59,611 bases of DNA from an uncultured Dorea sp. (GTDB lineage: Bacteria > Bacillota > Clostridia > Lachnospirales > Lachnospiraceae). This document shows, one piece after another, positions 17,252-25,862 of this stretch (position 1 is the first letter of the stretch; every line of letters starts with the position of its first letter). The stretch spans positions 1-59,611 of the forward strand of contig CAJUMF010000024.1 of NCBI GenBank assembly GCA_910586965.1. Reading direction: 5' to 3'. Under the pieces are notes generated by a model. The model searched no databases. It saw only the letters and a program-made list of their open reading frames with translations, and was not told the origin of the DNA. The position numbers and the translations under genes are program-made.

Positions 17252-18030
17252 TGGGAAAGATTATCATGTGCGGTTCATTTAAGGGCGGCGTTGGGAAGTC
17301 CGTTACCACCTTCAATCTGGCTTATACTTTGGCTGAGATCGGAAAAAGGGTGCTTGCAGTAGACTTTGACAGCCAGGCTAATCTCACAACCTGTTTTGGG
17401 GTTGAAGATGTCGAGGCTCTTCCGGTTACTATCGGTCATCTGATGATGGCTGAGATCGAGGAAGAAGCCCTGCCTGAGACAGTCGAATTCATCCATAGCA
17501 GAAAAGGTGTGGATTTTATCCCGTCTTCGATGGTTCTTTCGGCGGTTGACAGCAAGCTGAGACTGGAAATGGGTGCAGAGGGGATGCTTTCAAGGATCTT
17601 GGAACCGCTGAGAGATTCATACGATTATATCCTTCTGGACACTTGCCCGTCTTTAGGTGCTTTGACTATCAACGCGCTTGCGGCGGCTGATGAAGTTATC
17701 ATTACCGTGAATCCTCAGCTTCTGGCAATGATGGGCTTGCAGGATTTTCTGAAAACCGTCGGAAAGATCAGAAGCCGTATTAATAACCGGCTCAGCGTGG
17801 CAGGGATCCTGCTTACGATGTGCGGTTCACGGACAAATCTCTGCAAGGTTATTTCTGAAGAGGTGGCTGAAACCTTCCAGAATCAGATCAGGATTTTTGA
17901 AAGCCGAATCCCTACGACTGTAAAGGTTGGTGAGTCTGTTTATTACAGCGAGCCTCTGATCGAGTACGCACCGGGGAACGGAGCCTGTGAGGCTTACCGG
18001 ATGCTTGCGAAGGAGGTGGCTTTCGCATGA
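17251..18030 (+). CDS. parA: ParA-family partition ATPase
   Basis: The 259-residue protein shows the deviant Walker A KGGVGKS (residues 11-17), switch I VDFDSQANLTTCFG and LLDTCPSLGALTINAL, typical of ParA/Soj. ParA ATPases position plasmids or large elements with ParB. No N-terminal DNA-binding domain precedes the Walker motif, so it is the short type. It is coupled at both ends to neighbours by overlapping start and stop codons. ParAB in a mobile element points to a plasmid-like phase. Confidence 0.94.
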   Translation: MGKIIMCGSFKGGVGKSVTTFNLAYTLAEIGKRVLAVDFDSQANLTTCFGVEDVEALPVTIGHLMMAEIEEEALPETVEFIHSRKGVDFIPSSMVLSAVDSKLRLEMGAEGMLSRILEPLRDSYDYILLDTCPSLGALTINALAAADEVIITVNPQLLAMMGLQDFLKTVGKIRSRINNRLSVAGILLTMCGSRTNLCKVISEEVAETFQNQIRIFESRIPTTVKVGESVYYSEPLIEYAPGNGACEAYRMLAKEVAFA

Positions 18031-19016
18031 AGACTGACGCACCGAAAAGAAAGATTTTTAATGATGCGGTTGACCTGCTCTCCACGGGGGAGCAGGCGGC
18101 TACCGGCAGCGGCGTGGAGATGCTGGATATTGATTCGATAAAACCGTTTCGGCATCATCCCTTCCACTTGTATGAGGGGGAACGGCTGAATGATATGGTC
18201 GAAAGCATAAAAGAACACGGTATTCTGAATCCAGTAATCGTTCGGAAAATGCACTACGGATATGAAATGCTTTCCGGTCATAACAGACAGAACGCTGCAA
18301 AGTTGGCAGGGTTGAAGGAGATACCGGCATTTGTGAAAGAGAATCTGCCGGATGAAGATGCTTATGTGTATGTGATCGAGACGAATCTGATGCAGCGGTC
18401 TTTTACAGATCTGTCGATATCGGAAAAGGCAGCAGTCCTGGCTGAACGGTATGACAAGGTTCTCTACCAGCGGAAGAGGGAAGAGATTGTCGCAGAACTA
18501 AAGGCTTTGGAAAATCCTACTGAAGCTGAGATCGAAAAAGGTGGACATGATGTCCACCTTTCGAGGAACCGAGATAACTTAGGCGATGAATATGGACTTT
18601 CGGGGAGACATGTGGCGAGACTGATGCGGGTAAATCAGTGTTTGCCAGAGATTAAAGAAATGCTGGATCAAGGAAAGATGCAGCTTACAGCGGCGGTTCA
18701 GCTTTCCTATCTGCCGGAACAAGGGCAGCGGATGGCTTTGGAGGTATCTGAGAAATCTGGCACCAATATTACGGAGAAGATTGCAAAAGAGATACGCAAG
18801 GCAAAGATGACGGAGAAGGACATCAGAGAAGCGATTGCGGGTCCGGATCCTGAGATCAACAAGCTGACGGATGAGCCGATACTACCGGAAGAGAAGCCAA
18901 AGCCGATAAGGCTGTCCGGTGATATCAGGGCAAAGTATTTCACCGATACGCCTCAGAAAGAGGTGGAAGACATTATAGACAAGGCGCTTGCCGCATGGTT
19001 CAAGAAACGGAGGTGA
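18027..19016 (+). CDS. parB: ParB/Spo0J-family partition protein
   Basis: The 329-residue protein has the N-terminal ParB nuclease-like/CTPase domain (IDSIKPFRHHPFHLYEGERL, then LSGHNRQNAAKLAG, a GHNR-type motif) and a central helix-turn-helix (YGLSGRHVARLMRVNQCLPEI). A C-terminal dimer region follows. It binds parS-like sites; I could not identify such a site. It overlaps parA by 4 bases. Confidence 0.92.
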   Translation: MKTDAPKRKIFNDAVDLLSTGEQAATGSGVEMLDIDSIKPFRHHPFHLYEGERLNDMVESIKEHGILNPVIVRKMHYGYEMLSGHNRQNAAKLAGLKEIPAFVKENLPDEDAYVYVIETNLMQRSFTDLSISEKAAVLAERYDKVLYQRKREEIVAELKALENPTEAEIEKGGHDVHLSRNRDNLGDEYGLSGRHVARLMRVNQCLPEIKEMLDQGKMQLTAAVQLSYLPEQGQRMALEVSEKSGTNITEKIAKEIRKAKMTEKDIREAIAGPDPEINKLTDEPILPEEKPKPIRLSGDIRAKYFTDTPQKEVEDIIDKALAAWFKKRR

Positions 19017-19020
19017 TCGG

Positions 19021-19299
19021 ATGTTTGATACAGAACAGTTAAAGTCGATAGATTCAAGATATTTCAATATTATCACGGTGGATGAGTACGATGTGACAAT
19101 CCAGAGCAGGAACACGGGGCATTACTGGTACCTGCATTGCACCGGCGTTCCGGGGGATGCGGCGTGTATCATCTTCCATAAGCATAAATATTGCCATCCC
19201 TATCACCAGCACGGGCGTGGAAACAGCCTCAGACAGGCTATTCGGAGCATACAGAGCCATGACCGGTGGCAGATGAATGGGCGAAAACGTCGATGGTAA
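19021..19299 (+). CDS. conserved hypothetical protein of the partition operon
   Basis: The 92-residue protein begins MFDTEQLKSIDSRYFNI and is rich in aromatic residues and histidines in its second half (HYWYLHC, FHKHKYCHPYHQHG). I do not recognise a domain, although the start (GGAGGTGATCGG before the ATG at 19021) and tight spacing after parB make it a real gene of the same operon. Confidence 0.75.
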   Translation: MFDTEQLKSIDSRYFNIITVDEYDVTIQSRNTGHYWYLHCTGVPGDAACIIFHKHKYCHPYHQHGRGNSLRQAIRSIQSHDRWQMNGRKRRW

Positions 19300-19439
19300 G
19301 ATCGTAGTCTTTGCGAACACAGCAAACCAATTTAAATCGACGTAAAACCGAATAAAACTGATTAAATAAAGTTAAAACCATAAAAAACGGAATAGAAACA
19401 CCAAATAAAACAAAAACCGGAGAAAATCCGAAATAAACA

Positions 19440-19496
19440 TTGCTATTTACAACGCGTCGTAGTATGATAATAAATGTTGGAGTCTGGGATCCAGAC
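19440..19496 (+). promoter_or_regulatory. promoter and inverted repeat ahead of the defence island
   Basis: TTGCTA (19440-19445) and TATGAT (19463-19468) are spaced by 17 bases. Just downstream, GTCTGG-GAT-CCAGAC (19482-19496) forms an inverted repeat in the leader that could be an operator. The preceding 130 bases are very A-rich with loosely repeated AAACCG/AATAAA words. Confidence 0.5.
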
Positions 19497-19540
19497 AGAG
19501 AAGTAGGTACCGGTTTTTGTTTTTTGAAAGGGTTTTACGA

Positions 19541-19732
19541 ATGCAGACAGAAAAATGGCTTTCAATGAAAGATATATGTAAACATCTTGGTGTCAGTAGA
19601 GATACAGTCATCAAATGGGTAAATGAAAAAGATATGCCGGGAACACATATTGGTCGGCTATGGAAATTTGATCCGGATGAAGTCGATGAATGGATGAAAG
19701 CCTACAGACAAAAACAACACGAGGAGAAATAA
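19541..19732 (+). CDS. excisionase/MerR-like helix-turn-helix protein
   Basis: The 63-residue protein has a single winged helix of the excisionase family (WLSMKDICKHLGVSRDTVIKWV, then HIGRLWKFDPDEVDEWM). Start is the ATG at 19541, eight bases after GAAAGGG. It is followed after only 2 bases by the BrxP gene, so it is probably the local transcription regulator of the defence operon (inverted repeat at 19482-19496 as candidate site) rather than a phage excisionase. Either is possible. Confidence 0.7.
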   Translation: MQTEKWLSMKDICKHLGVSRDTVIKWVNEKDMPGTHIGRLWKFDPDEVDEWMKAYRQKQHEEK

Positions 19733-19734
19733 CT

Positions 19735-22131
19735 ATGTTTAAAATAAAATGGGATTCTGACATCAACGGGGTTATTTTGTCAGAATACATAGAAGAGAAT
19801 GATTCGCTAAACTCTCCAAGACCGGTATATGTTGATGAATTTAACATGTTGGGGTTAGCTGATTCGTTTGAACTACCGTCCGAAAATGTCCCGATATGTT
19901 GGGAAATAGATCGCAAATACTATTATAAAGGCGTTGTGATTGCGGAAACGCAAAAGGGTAATATTTATGAAGATCCTAAAGTCATCGTTTACGAGGAGCA
20001 TAAAGGGCGAAGACTTGATCCAATAGATATGGAATCGGTAGTAGCTAAAAATAGTAAGGTGTTATCTGTTGCTGAAGATGAGGCGATGGATTTTATTAAG
20101 GAAAAATATGAATACTACCAAGATAAGGTATCGGGATTTGTTGTGGCCTTCAGTGGCGGAAAAGATTCGCAGGTAATATTGGACTTGGTTAGTAGAGTTA
20201 TTCCACATGAGAAATTTACTCCTGTGTTCACGAATACAGGAATGGAACTACCTTGTACAATTGAAACAATGCAAACTACCGAGGCATATTACAGAAGTAA
20301 ATATGCCGGGTTCAAATTGGAACAGGCAAAAAGTGATAAATCAGCACTTGATATGTGGAGAAGTTATGGACCACCAAGCAGAATGAATAGGTGGTGCTGT
20401 TCTGTATTAAAAACTGCTTTGTTCGGCAGAAAAATGAAAGAACTATTAAATGTTTCTTCGCAGCCAAAACTTATTGTGTTCGAGGGAGTAAGAAACGACG
20501 AAAGTGCAAGAAGAGAGTCTTACAACCGAGTTGGCGTTGGAGTAAAGCATGTTAATCTTACAAACTGTCGTCCGATTTTAAAATGGAATGCAACAGAGAC
20601 ATATTTATATCTATATAAAAATGGAGTGAAACTCAATCCAGCCTATACTATGGGTTTGACTAGAGTTGGATGCGGGGTATGTCCATTTGCTTCGGATTGG
20701 TCAGAGTATGTGATCAGAAAGAGGTATCCACAGATAGCGAAGGATTATATCGGTGTAATTGAAGATATGGCTCGAAATATCGGTATTACATCACAGCCTA
20801 AAATTGATGAGTATATTGCCACGGGAAATTGGAAGAAAAATGCTGGTGGCAAGGGGCTACAGCCAGATCCGTCCAGAATGGATATTATTTCGAAGGAGCC
20901 TAACTTCGAGTGCGTAGTAAAAAATCCAAAGGGGAATTGGGAGACTTGGTTTTCTACTATTGGAGAGTACTTCCTTGAAAAAATAGACGACTCCTTCTAT
21001 AAAGGCGAATTAAAATTTGAAGGACAAGTTGTGAAGTTCGAAGTTCATTATGGCGATAATACAGTAAGATTTAAGGCCATTGGAACCACGAATAGAATAA
21101 TGCTTGTGAGCTATCTTTCAAAAGCATTTACAAAAACGGCATATTGTGAATTGTGTGGTGTATGTGAAATAGAATGTCCTACGGGAGCATTAACTGTAAG
21201 GGATTCGATAAAAATAGATAAATCTAAATGCGTACATTGCCACAATTGTTTTGAAATCAATACAAAGGGCTGCATAATAGCAACAAGAAAGATGGTATAT
21301 GAAGGAGGAAAGTCAATGGGCGGAACAGCAACGAAGACATCGGGAATCGATAAGTATTCAACATTCGGATTGAGAGAAGAATGGCTGAACTCGTTTTTTG
21401 AGGAAATGGATGACTGGTTTGAAGGTTATGCGAACCTGGGTCCAAAACAGATTCCTGCAATGTTGAATTGGCTTAGAGAAGCTGAACTTGTGGATCCAAA
21501 AGAAAAGAAGACATCTGAGCTTGCACATGTTCTGAAGCCTATATATGAATCCAATCCTCAACTTGTATGGCAGATAATATGGATAAATCTGGCTTTTAAT
21601 TCCGGTATTGTGAACTGGTATGTGAACAACATTAAAAGTGAAGTAGAGTATTCAAAGCAGGAAATGGTTGAACTATTAAAGGAATCATATCCTAATTTGA
21701 AAGGTGCGACTCTCAAGAATCCGGTTGATGCATTGGTAAATATGTTCAGCAACTCAATACTTGGAACTGTTGATATTAACGATGACAATAGCTTGAAGGT
21801 AGGATTACTCACCAAAAAGGGAGTGGCCGTAAAGACAGTAAGGAAATATGGCACCTCAAAGATTTCATCCATAGCAGTGGCATATTTGCTGTATAAAAAT
21901 GCTGAAATCAATAATATGCATGAGCTTACGGTTTCAGACATTTATGAAAAGGGTTGCATGGGTGTAAGCAATATATTCAATATGGAAAGTGAGAGCTTTC
22001 TGAATGCATTAAGAGGGCTTACAAATAATGAGATACTTTCAGCGGATTTGTTGGGTGGATTGGAAAATATACATCTTGCGAATGAGTTTACGTCATTTGC
22101 CGTATTAAAAAGAATGGTGAAGAGATTATAA
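19735..22131 (+). CDS. brxP: BrxP-type protein: PAPS-reductase/ATP-pyrophosphatase + 4Fe-4S ferredoxin + DUF4007
   Basis: The 799-residue protein has three parts. Residues about 85-370 form an adenine-nucleotide alpha-hydrolase like PAPS reductase and DndC, with pyrophosphatase loop SGGKDS (140-145), a CC pair in RWCCS (about 220) and CGVCPF (about 312). Residues about 470-515 hold ferredoxin-like cysteines (CELCGVCEIECP and CVHCHNCF). Residues about 535-799 match DUF4007. In type 4 BREX this protein takes the place of the methyltransferase found in other BREX types. By its likeness to DndC it could put sulfur on the DNA backbone; that is inference. Start is the ATG at 19735 after GAGGAGAAA. 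Confidence 0.85.
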   Translation: MFKIKWDSDINGVILSEYIEENDSLNSPRPVYVDEFNMLGLADSFELPSENVPICWEIDRKYYYKGVVIAETQKGNIYEDPKVIVYEEHKGRRLDPIDMESVVAKNSKVLSVAEDEAMDFIKEKYEYYQDKVSGFVVAFSGGKDSQVILDLVSRVIPHEKFTPVFTNTGMELPCTIETMQTTEAYYRSKYAGFKLEQAKSDKSALDMWRSYGPPSRMNRWCCSVLKTALFGRKMKELLNVSSQPKLIVFEGVRNDESARRESYNRVGVGVKHVNLTNCRPILKWNATETYLYLYKNGVKLNPAYTMGLTRVGCGVCPFASDWSEYVIRKRYPQIAKDYIGVIEDMARNIGITSQPKIDEYIATGNWKKNAGGKGLQPDPSRMDIISKEPNFECVVKNPKGNWETWFSTIGEYFLEKIDDSFYKGELKFEGQVVKFEVHYGDNTVRFKAIGTTNRIMLVSYLSKAFTKTAYCELCGVCEIECPTGALTVRDSIKIDKSKCVHCHNCFEINTKGCIIATRKMVYEGGKSMGGTATKTSGIDKYSTFGLREEWLNSFFEEMDDWFEGYANLGPKQIPAMLNWLREAELVDPKEKKTSELAHVLKPIYESNPQLVWQIIWINLAFNSGIVNWYVNNIKSEVEYSKQEMVELLKESYPNLKGATLKNPVDALVNMFSNSILGTVDINDDNSLKVGLLTKKGVAVKTVRKYGTSKISSIAVAYLLYKNAEINNMHELTVSDIYEKGCMGVSNIFNMESESFLNALRGLTNNEILSADLLGGLENIHLANEFTSFAVLKRMVKRL

Positions 22132-22132
22132 T

Positions 22133-22324
22133 ATGAAAAGTTGTACAAATTGCAGTAAGAATCTTGAAAAGGATGAAATAGCACTTTGCAAGAAGTTATT
22201 AGGTAAGAAGACCAAACAATTTCTTTGTATCGAGTGTTTAGGTGACTACTTAAATACAGATAAAGAGCTGTTGCTGCAGAAAATAGAGCAGTTCAAAGAA
22301 GAAGGATGCACATTATTCATGTAG
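22133..22324 (+). CDS. small zinc-ribbon-like protein of the BREX operon
   Basis: The 63-residue protein has two Cys pairs, CTNC near the N-terminus and CIEC near residue 32, plus a single Cys at about residue 19 and another near the C-terminus. The two pairs could hold one zinc. Start lies 1 base after the brxP stop. It resembles a standalone treble-clef or ribbon domain; I do not recognise a named BREX component. Possible roles are adaptor or DNA contact for the BrxP-BrxC complex (inference). Confidence 0.7.
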   Translation: MKSCTNCSKNLEKDEIALCKKLLGKKTKQFLCIECLGDYLNTDKELLLQKIEQFKEEGCTLFM

Positions 22325-22337
22325 GAGGTTAGGGCGT

Positions 22338-25300
22338 ATGAAATATTCAGAGATTATAGGTGTTGAAAAACACTTTAAATCGGCTTTTGATATTACGTCT
22401 GATACTGGTGATGCGTGGAAAACGTTCATTTCTAATGAACGTTTTGAGAATAATCTTAATCAAATTATTAAGAGCTTCACATCACCAGTGTTTAACAATA
22501 GAAAATCCATTTGGATTCAGGGAACATATGGAACAGGAAAAAGCCACTCGCTTTCGGTAATAAAGCATTTGCTTTGCGATGACTATTCTGTAATTGAGGA
22601 TTACCTGCCAAGAATTAATCAAAGTCAACTGAGAACAAGTATATCCAATTTCCGAAGAAATAATAGGGTGTTTCCCGTTGTATTAAAGGGAATATATACC
22701 ATTACTGATGTTGCAGATTTAACGTATACCATTCAGCAGCAGGTATCAGCAGCCCTTGGTGATATTGAAATATCTACAAAGACAGATTTCGAGTCTGTAC
22801 TTCAGATACTTGAGAACGGAACACTTGACTCTTTTTTTGAAAACCTGATTGAGAACAATATCGAACTACATAGTTACGCATCAAATAAAAGCCAGCTGAT
22901 AAATGCTTTAAAGAATAATGAAACAAAAGTAATTAGAATTATTGCTGATGAGCTGAAGAAGGCAGGTCTCGGAGGGTTCAGGACACATAATATTATTGAA
23001 TGGCTAACCGAAATAAAGAACGAACTTAAGGAACGTGGAATTGCCGATTATCTGTTGATTATATGGGATGAGTTCACGTCTCTTTTGGATATTCCTGCCA
23101 GAAGAAGTATATTGAATGTAATGCAGGATATTGCTGAACTTAGTTACTCTGAGGTAGACAATAACACGAATACTTTGGGGGTCTATCTGCTGCTTGTTAC
23201 TCACAAAAAGCTTGAAGCAACAGAAACTTATAAGGAATTAAAAGAAGACGAAAGAAATATGGCGAAAGCCAGGTTCATTGAACTGGATTATGGAATGCAG
23301 CCTACGACTACTTTTCATATTTTATCTGGGGCACTCGACAGGAAAGACAAAGCTAAATTAGATGAATTGATTCAGCAGAATTTCCTTGATGTACCAAGCG
23401 TGAGAATGTTGGTGGATAAGGTTGTAGACAGCGACTCCACAAATGCTGAAGAGATTAAGGAAAAGATTATTAGTTTATATCCCTTCCATCCATATACATC
23501 ATATTTGGCAACATTTGTATCACGTGTAGTTGGGGAAGCTGAAAGAAGTATATTTGGTTTTCTTAATGATGAAGATTATGGATTTAAGAAATACATTGAA
23601 TGTTCTATCGATGATTCAAAATTCTTAACAGCAGATTATGTGTGGGATTTCTTTTATAGAACATTTGAAACAAGCTCCGCTGGGCATTTTGATGCCATAA
23701 CTAATAAATTTAAGTTATCAGGAGAAATTGTAACAAATAAGGGCTCAAATTATGTTGCTGTATTTAAAGTAATTCTGTTACTTAATATTCTTTACAGGGT
23801 GACAACAACTGATGCTGACACCCCTGAGAGAAACATGGTTAACCCGAGTACAGATAATATAAAGGCGGCATTCAGTGGTGTACTTGAAGATGCAGAAGTA
23901 ACCAAAATTCTTGACTATTTAGATGATGCTCAGATACTTCACCGGAATCCGGAGGGAGTATTTGAGGTTTCGTCATCCTCTTTACCGCAGAAGAAATTGT
24001 TAGAGGAGAAGAAACGTATCTATCCGTCTAAGGAAGATGTAAGCAAAATTGTTGAGGAATATTCTGTAACGTCATTAGGGAAAATTCAAACCAACATATC
24101 AAGAAATGTTCCTAGAGAATTAGATGCCCAGGTCTTTTGGGGCGGTGAAAAAGAGCATTTACTTAAAGGGAAAATATCAGCCAAATTTAAGCATACATAT
24201 ACTGTGAATGTAGCGGTCATATTGTATAGAGGTGCTACAAAAGAACTCGATGATTTGTTGGGAAGAACTGAAACAGATCAAAATACTTCTAGGGATATGT
24301 TTGTTAGGCTTTCTAAAGAAGATGAGTTCAAGAACATTGTGTTTGTGCTTGTAAACACAGAACTTGGTAATAGACGATTTGAGGCATATCTCGACAGTCT
24401 TGCGCAAGAGGCTGTGGCAAGATCCCTACAAATGGATGAAGAACGTATTGAAGGACAGAAAAATGCTGAGAAGTGGATTACACAATGGACAGATGAGATT
24501 ATAGCTTCTGGAATGGCAGATATGATATTTAGAGGAGATGTGATTCATGTTCCGTTCAATCAATGTAATAAACACTTAAACGATAACTACATAAAAACTA
24601 TTTTTAAGTATGGTTTGGATTTACTGCCAGTACCTAATACAGCATGGAAGCATCAGACAAGCAAAAAGGCTGTTGAACTGGTGCTGTATTCCGGATCAAA
24701 GAGTGAACTTGAACAAAATGCAGTAAGCAATGATGGAGCAGTTAAATATTTGCTCACAGATGGTTCTAATTTGTTATTCGATAACAAACTTGAGCTGATA
24801 TCTGATGATAGCAACGTTCCAGTTGTAAAGGTCTGCAAGGAAGTAGACAGAATTCTTGATGAAAAGAAAAATGAGACATCTATCAATCTCGCAGATGAAC
24901 TCAGATTTCTTACTGAGCCTGAATATGGTTACTATCAAAATCGCCTGTTTATGGGAGCATTGGCATTTGCCCTAAGACCATACGTAGATCGTTTATATAC
25001 TTCTGGAAACGGTCAGCGAATTGACAAAACTGTGATGAAAGATATTGTTGTCGCAATTTTTACTTATTGGGAAAATGGGCGCTTCAATGATAAATATGTT
25101 GTCCGAATGAGTACAGAAGAGGAACGTGCTCTCACTGAAAAACTAAATGAGATTTTTGGAATAGGCGATCAAGAAGGTTTATTGGGAACTAAATGGGCGA
25201 TAAGAACCAAATTTAAGGAGCAAAATAAAGCTCCTTTATGGGCGCTTAAGTATATTGGTGATACTTCTGAGAAATATCGAGAGTTTATTGATAAGATGTT

Positions 25301-25841
25301 TAAGTTCTCGAAAAGTACAGATGAAAGCATTCAGCAAAGCTTTATTGTGGAGTTGTTAGAGGGAATAAAGACTTTTGATGTTGAGCTTTCGTCTGCGTTG
25401 GCCAGTGTTGAAAGTGCACAATGTTTGGACAATTTCATCATTAAGGAATTACAGGCAATAGGAGAGGATGAAGCAGCTCTGTCTGATGTGAAAGGATTCC
25501 TTAATGGCAAATTATCAGGAGAGATTGTTTTCTGGGAAGAGAATGATATTCATGAACAAGTTTTGATGTGGAAAATACATGCATCGACACCGGCACCTGA
25601 TTCTGATGAAGATGATTCAAATACTGGTGGGTCACCTGATTGGGACGATCATAGTGCATCAAACGGAGATGAGAACCCTGGAGAGGGCAGAGAGGATAAC
25701 AACCCTTCGCAGGAAATCAAAAGGCGAGTTAAAGATAAAGTTGAAGCAAATAAAGATAATGCGGATAAACTATATCAACTGATAATGCTGCTCTCAGATA
25801 AATATGGGAATATACTTAAGGATATTGATGAATTTTTATAA
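22338..25841 (+). CDS. brxC: BrxC/PglY-like ATPase
   Basis: The 1167-residue protein has a P-loop GTYGTGKS at residues 62-69 and a Walker B-like LLIIWDEF at 240-247 (D244), with long helical regions after. Residues about 1080-1125 are an acidic, low-complexity linker (DSDEDDSNTGGSPDWDD). Length and order before PglZ fit BrxC/PglY, the large ATPase needed for BREX modification and phage exclusion. Ribosome site TAGGAGG. The DNA is noticeably richer in A/T and AGA/ATA codons than the flanking phage genes. Confidence 0.85.
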   Translation: MKYSEIIGVEKHFKSAFDITSDTGDAWKTFISNERFENNLNQIIKSFTSPVFNNRKSIWIQGTYGTGKSHSLSVIKHLLCDDYSVIEDYLPRINQSQLRTSISNFRRNNRVFPVVLKGIYTITDVADLTYTIQQQVSAALGDIEISTKTDFESVLQILENGTLDSFFENLIENNIELHSYASNKSQLINALKNNETKVIRIIADELKKAGLGGFRTHNIIEWLTEIKNELKERGIADYLLIIWDEFTSLLDIPARRSILNVMQDIAELSYSEVDNNTNTLGVYLLLVTHKKLEATETYKELKEDERNMAKARFIELDYGMQPTTTFHILSGALDRKDKAKLDELIQQNFLDVPSVRMLVDKVVDSDSTNAEEIKEKIISLYPFHPYTSYLATFVSRVVGEAERSIFGFLNDEDYGFKKYIECSIDDSKFLTADYVWDFFYRTFETSSAGHFDAITNKFKLSGEIVTNKGSNYVAVFKVILLLNILYRVTTTDADTPERNMVNPSTDNIKAAFSGVLEDAEVTKILDYLDDAQILHRNPEGVFEVSSSSLPQKKLLEEKKRIYPSKEDVSKIVEEYSVTSLGKIQTNISRNVPRELDAQVFWGGEKEHLLKGKISAKFKHTYTVNVAVILYRGATKELDDLLGRTETDQNTSRDMFVRLSKEDEFKNIVFVLVNTELGNRRFEAYLDSLAQEAVARSLQMDEERIEGQKNAEKWITQWTDEIIASGMADMIFRGDVIHVPFNQCNKHLNDNYIKTIFKYGLDLLPVPNTAWKHQTSKKAVELVLYSGSKSELEQNAVSNDGAVKYLLTDGSNLLFDNKLELISDDSNVPVVKVCKEVDRILDEKKNETSINLADELRFLTEPEYGYYQNRLFMGALAFALRPYVDRLYTSGNGQRIDKTVMKDIVVAIFTYWENGRFNDKYVVRMSTEEERALTEKLNEIFGIGDQEGLLGTKWAIRTKFKEQNKAPLWALKYIGDTSEKYREFIDKMFKFSKSTDESIQQSFIVELLEGIKTFDVELSSALASVESAQCLDNFIIKELQAIGEDEAALSDVKGFLNGKLSGEIVFWEENDIHEQVLMWKIHASTPAPDSDEDDSNTGGSPDWDDHSASNGDENPGEGREDNNPSQEIKRRVKDKVEANKDNADKLYQLIMLLSDKYGNILKDIDEFL

Positions 25842-25862
25842 GAAATCAAAGGGGGCTGCTAT

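Noticed and set aside
19300..19439. A-rich stretch with AAACCG/AATAAA words considered as parS or iterons
   Set aside because: Words are too irregular to call; composition alone explains them.
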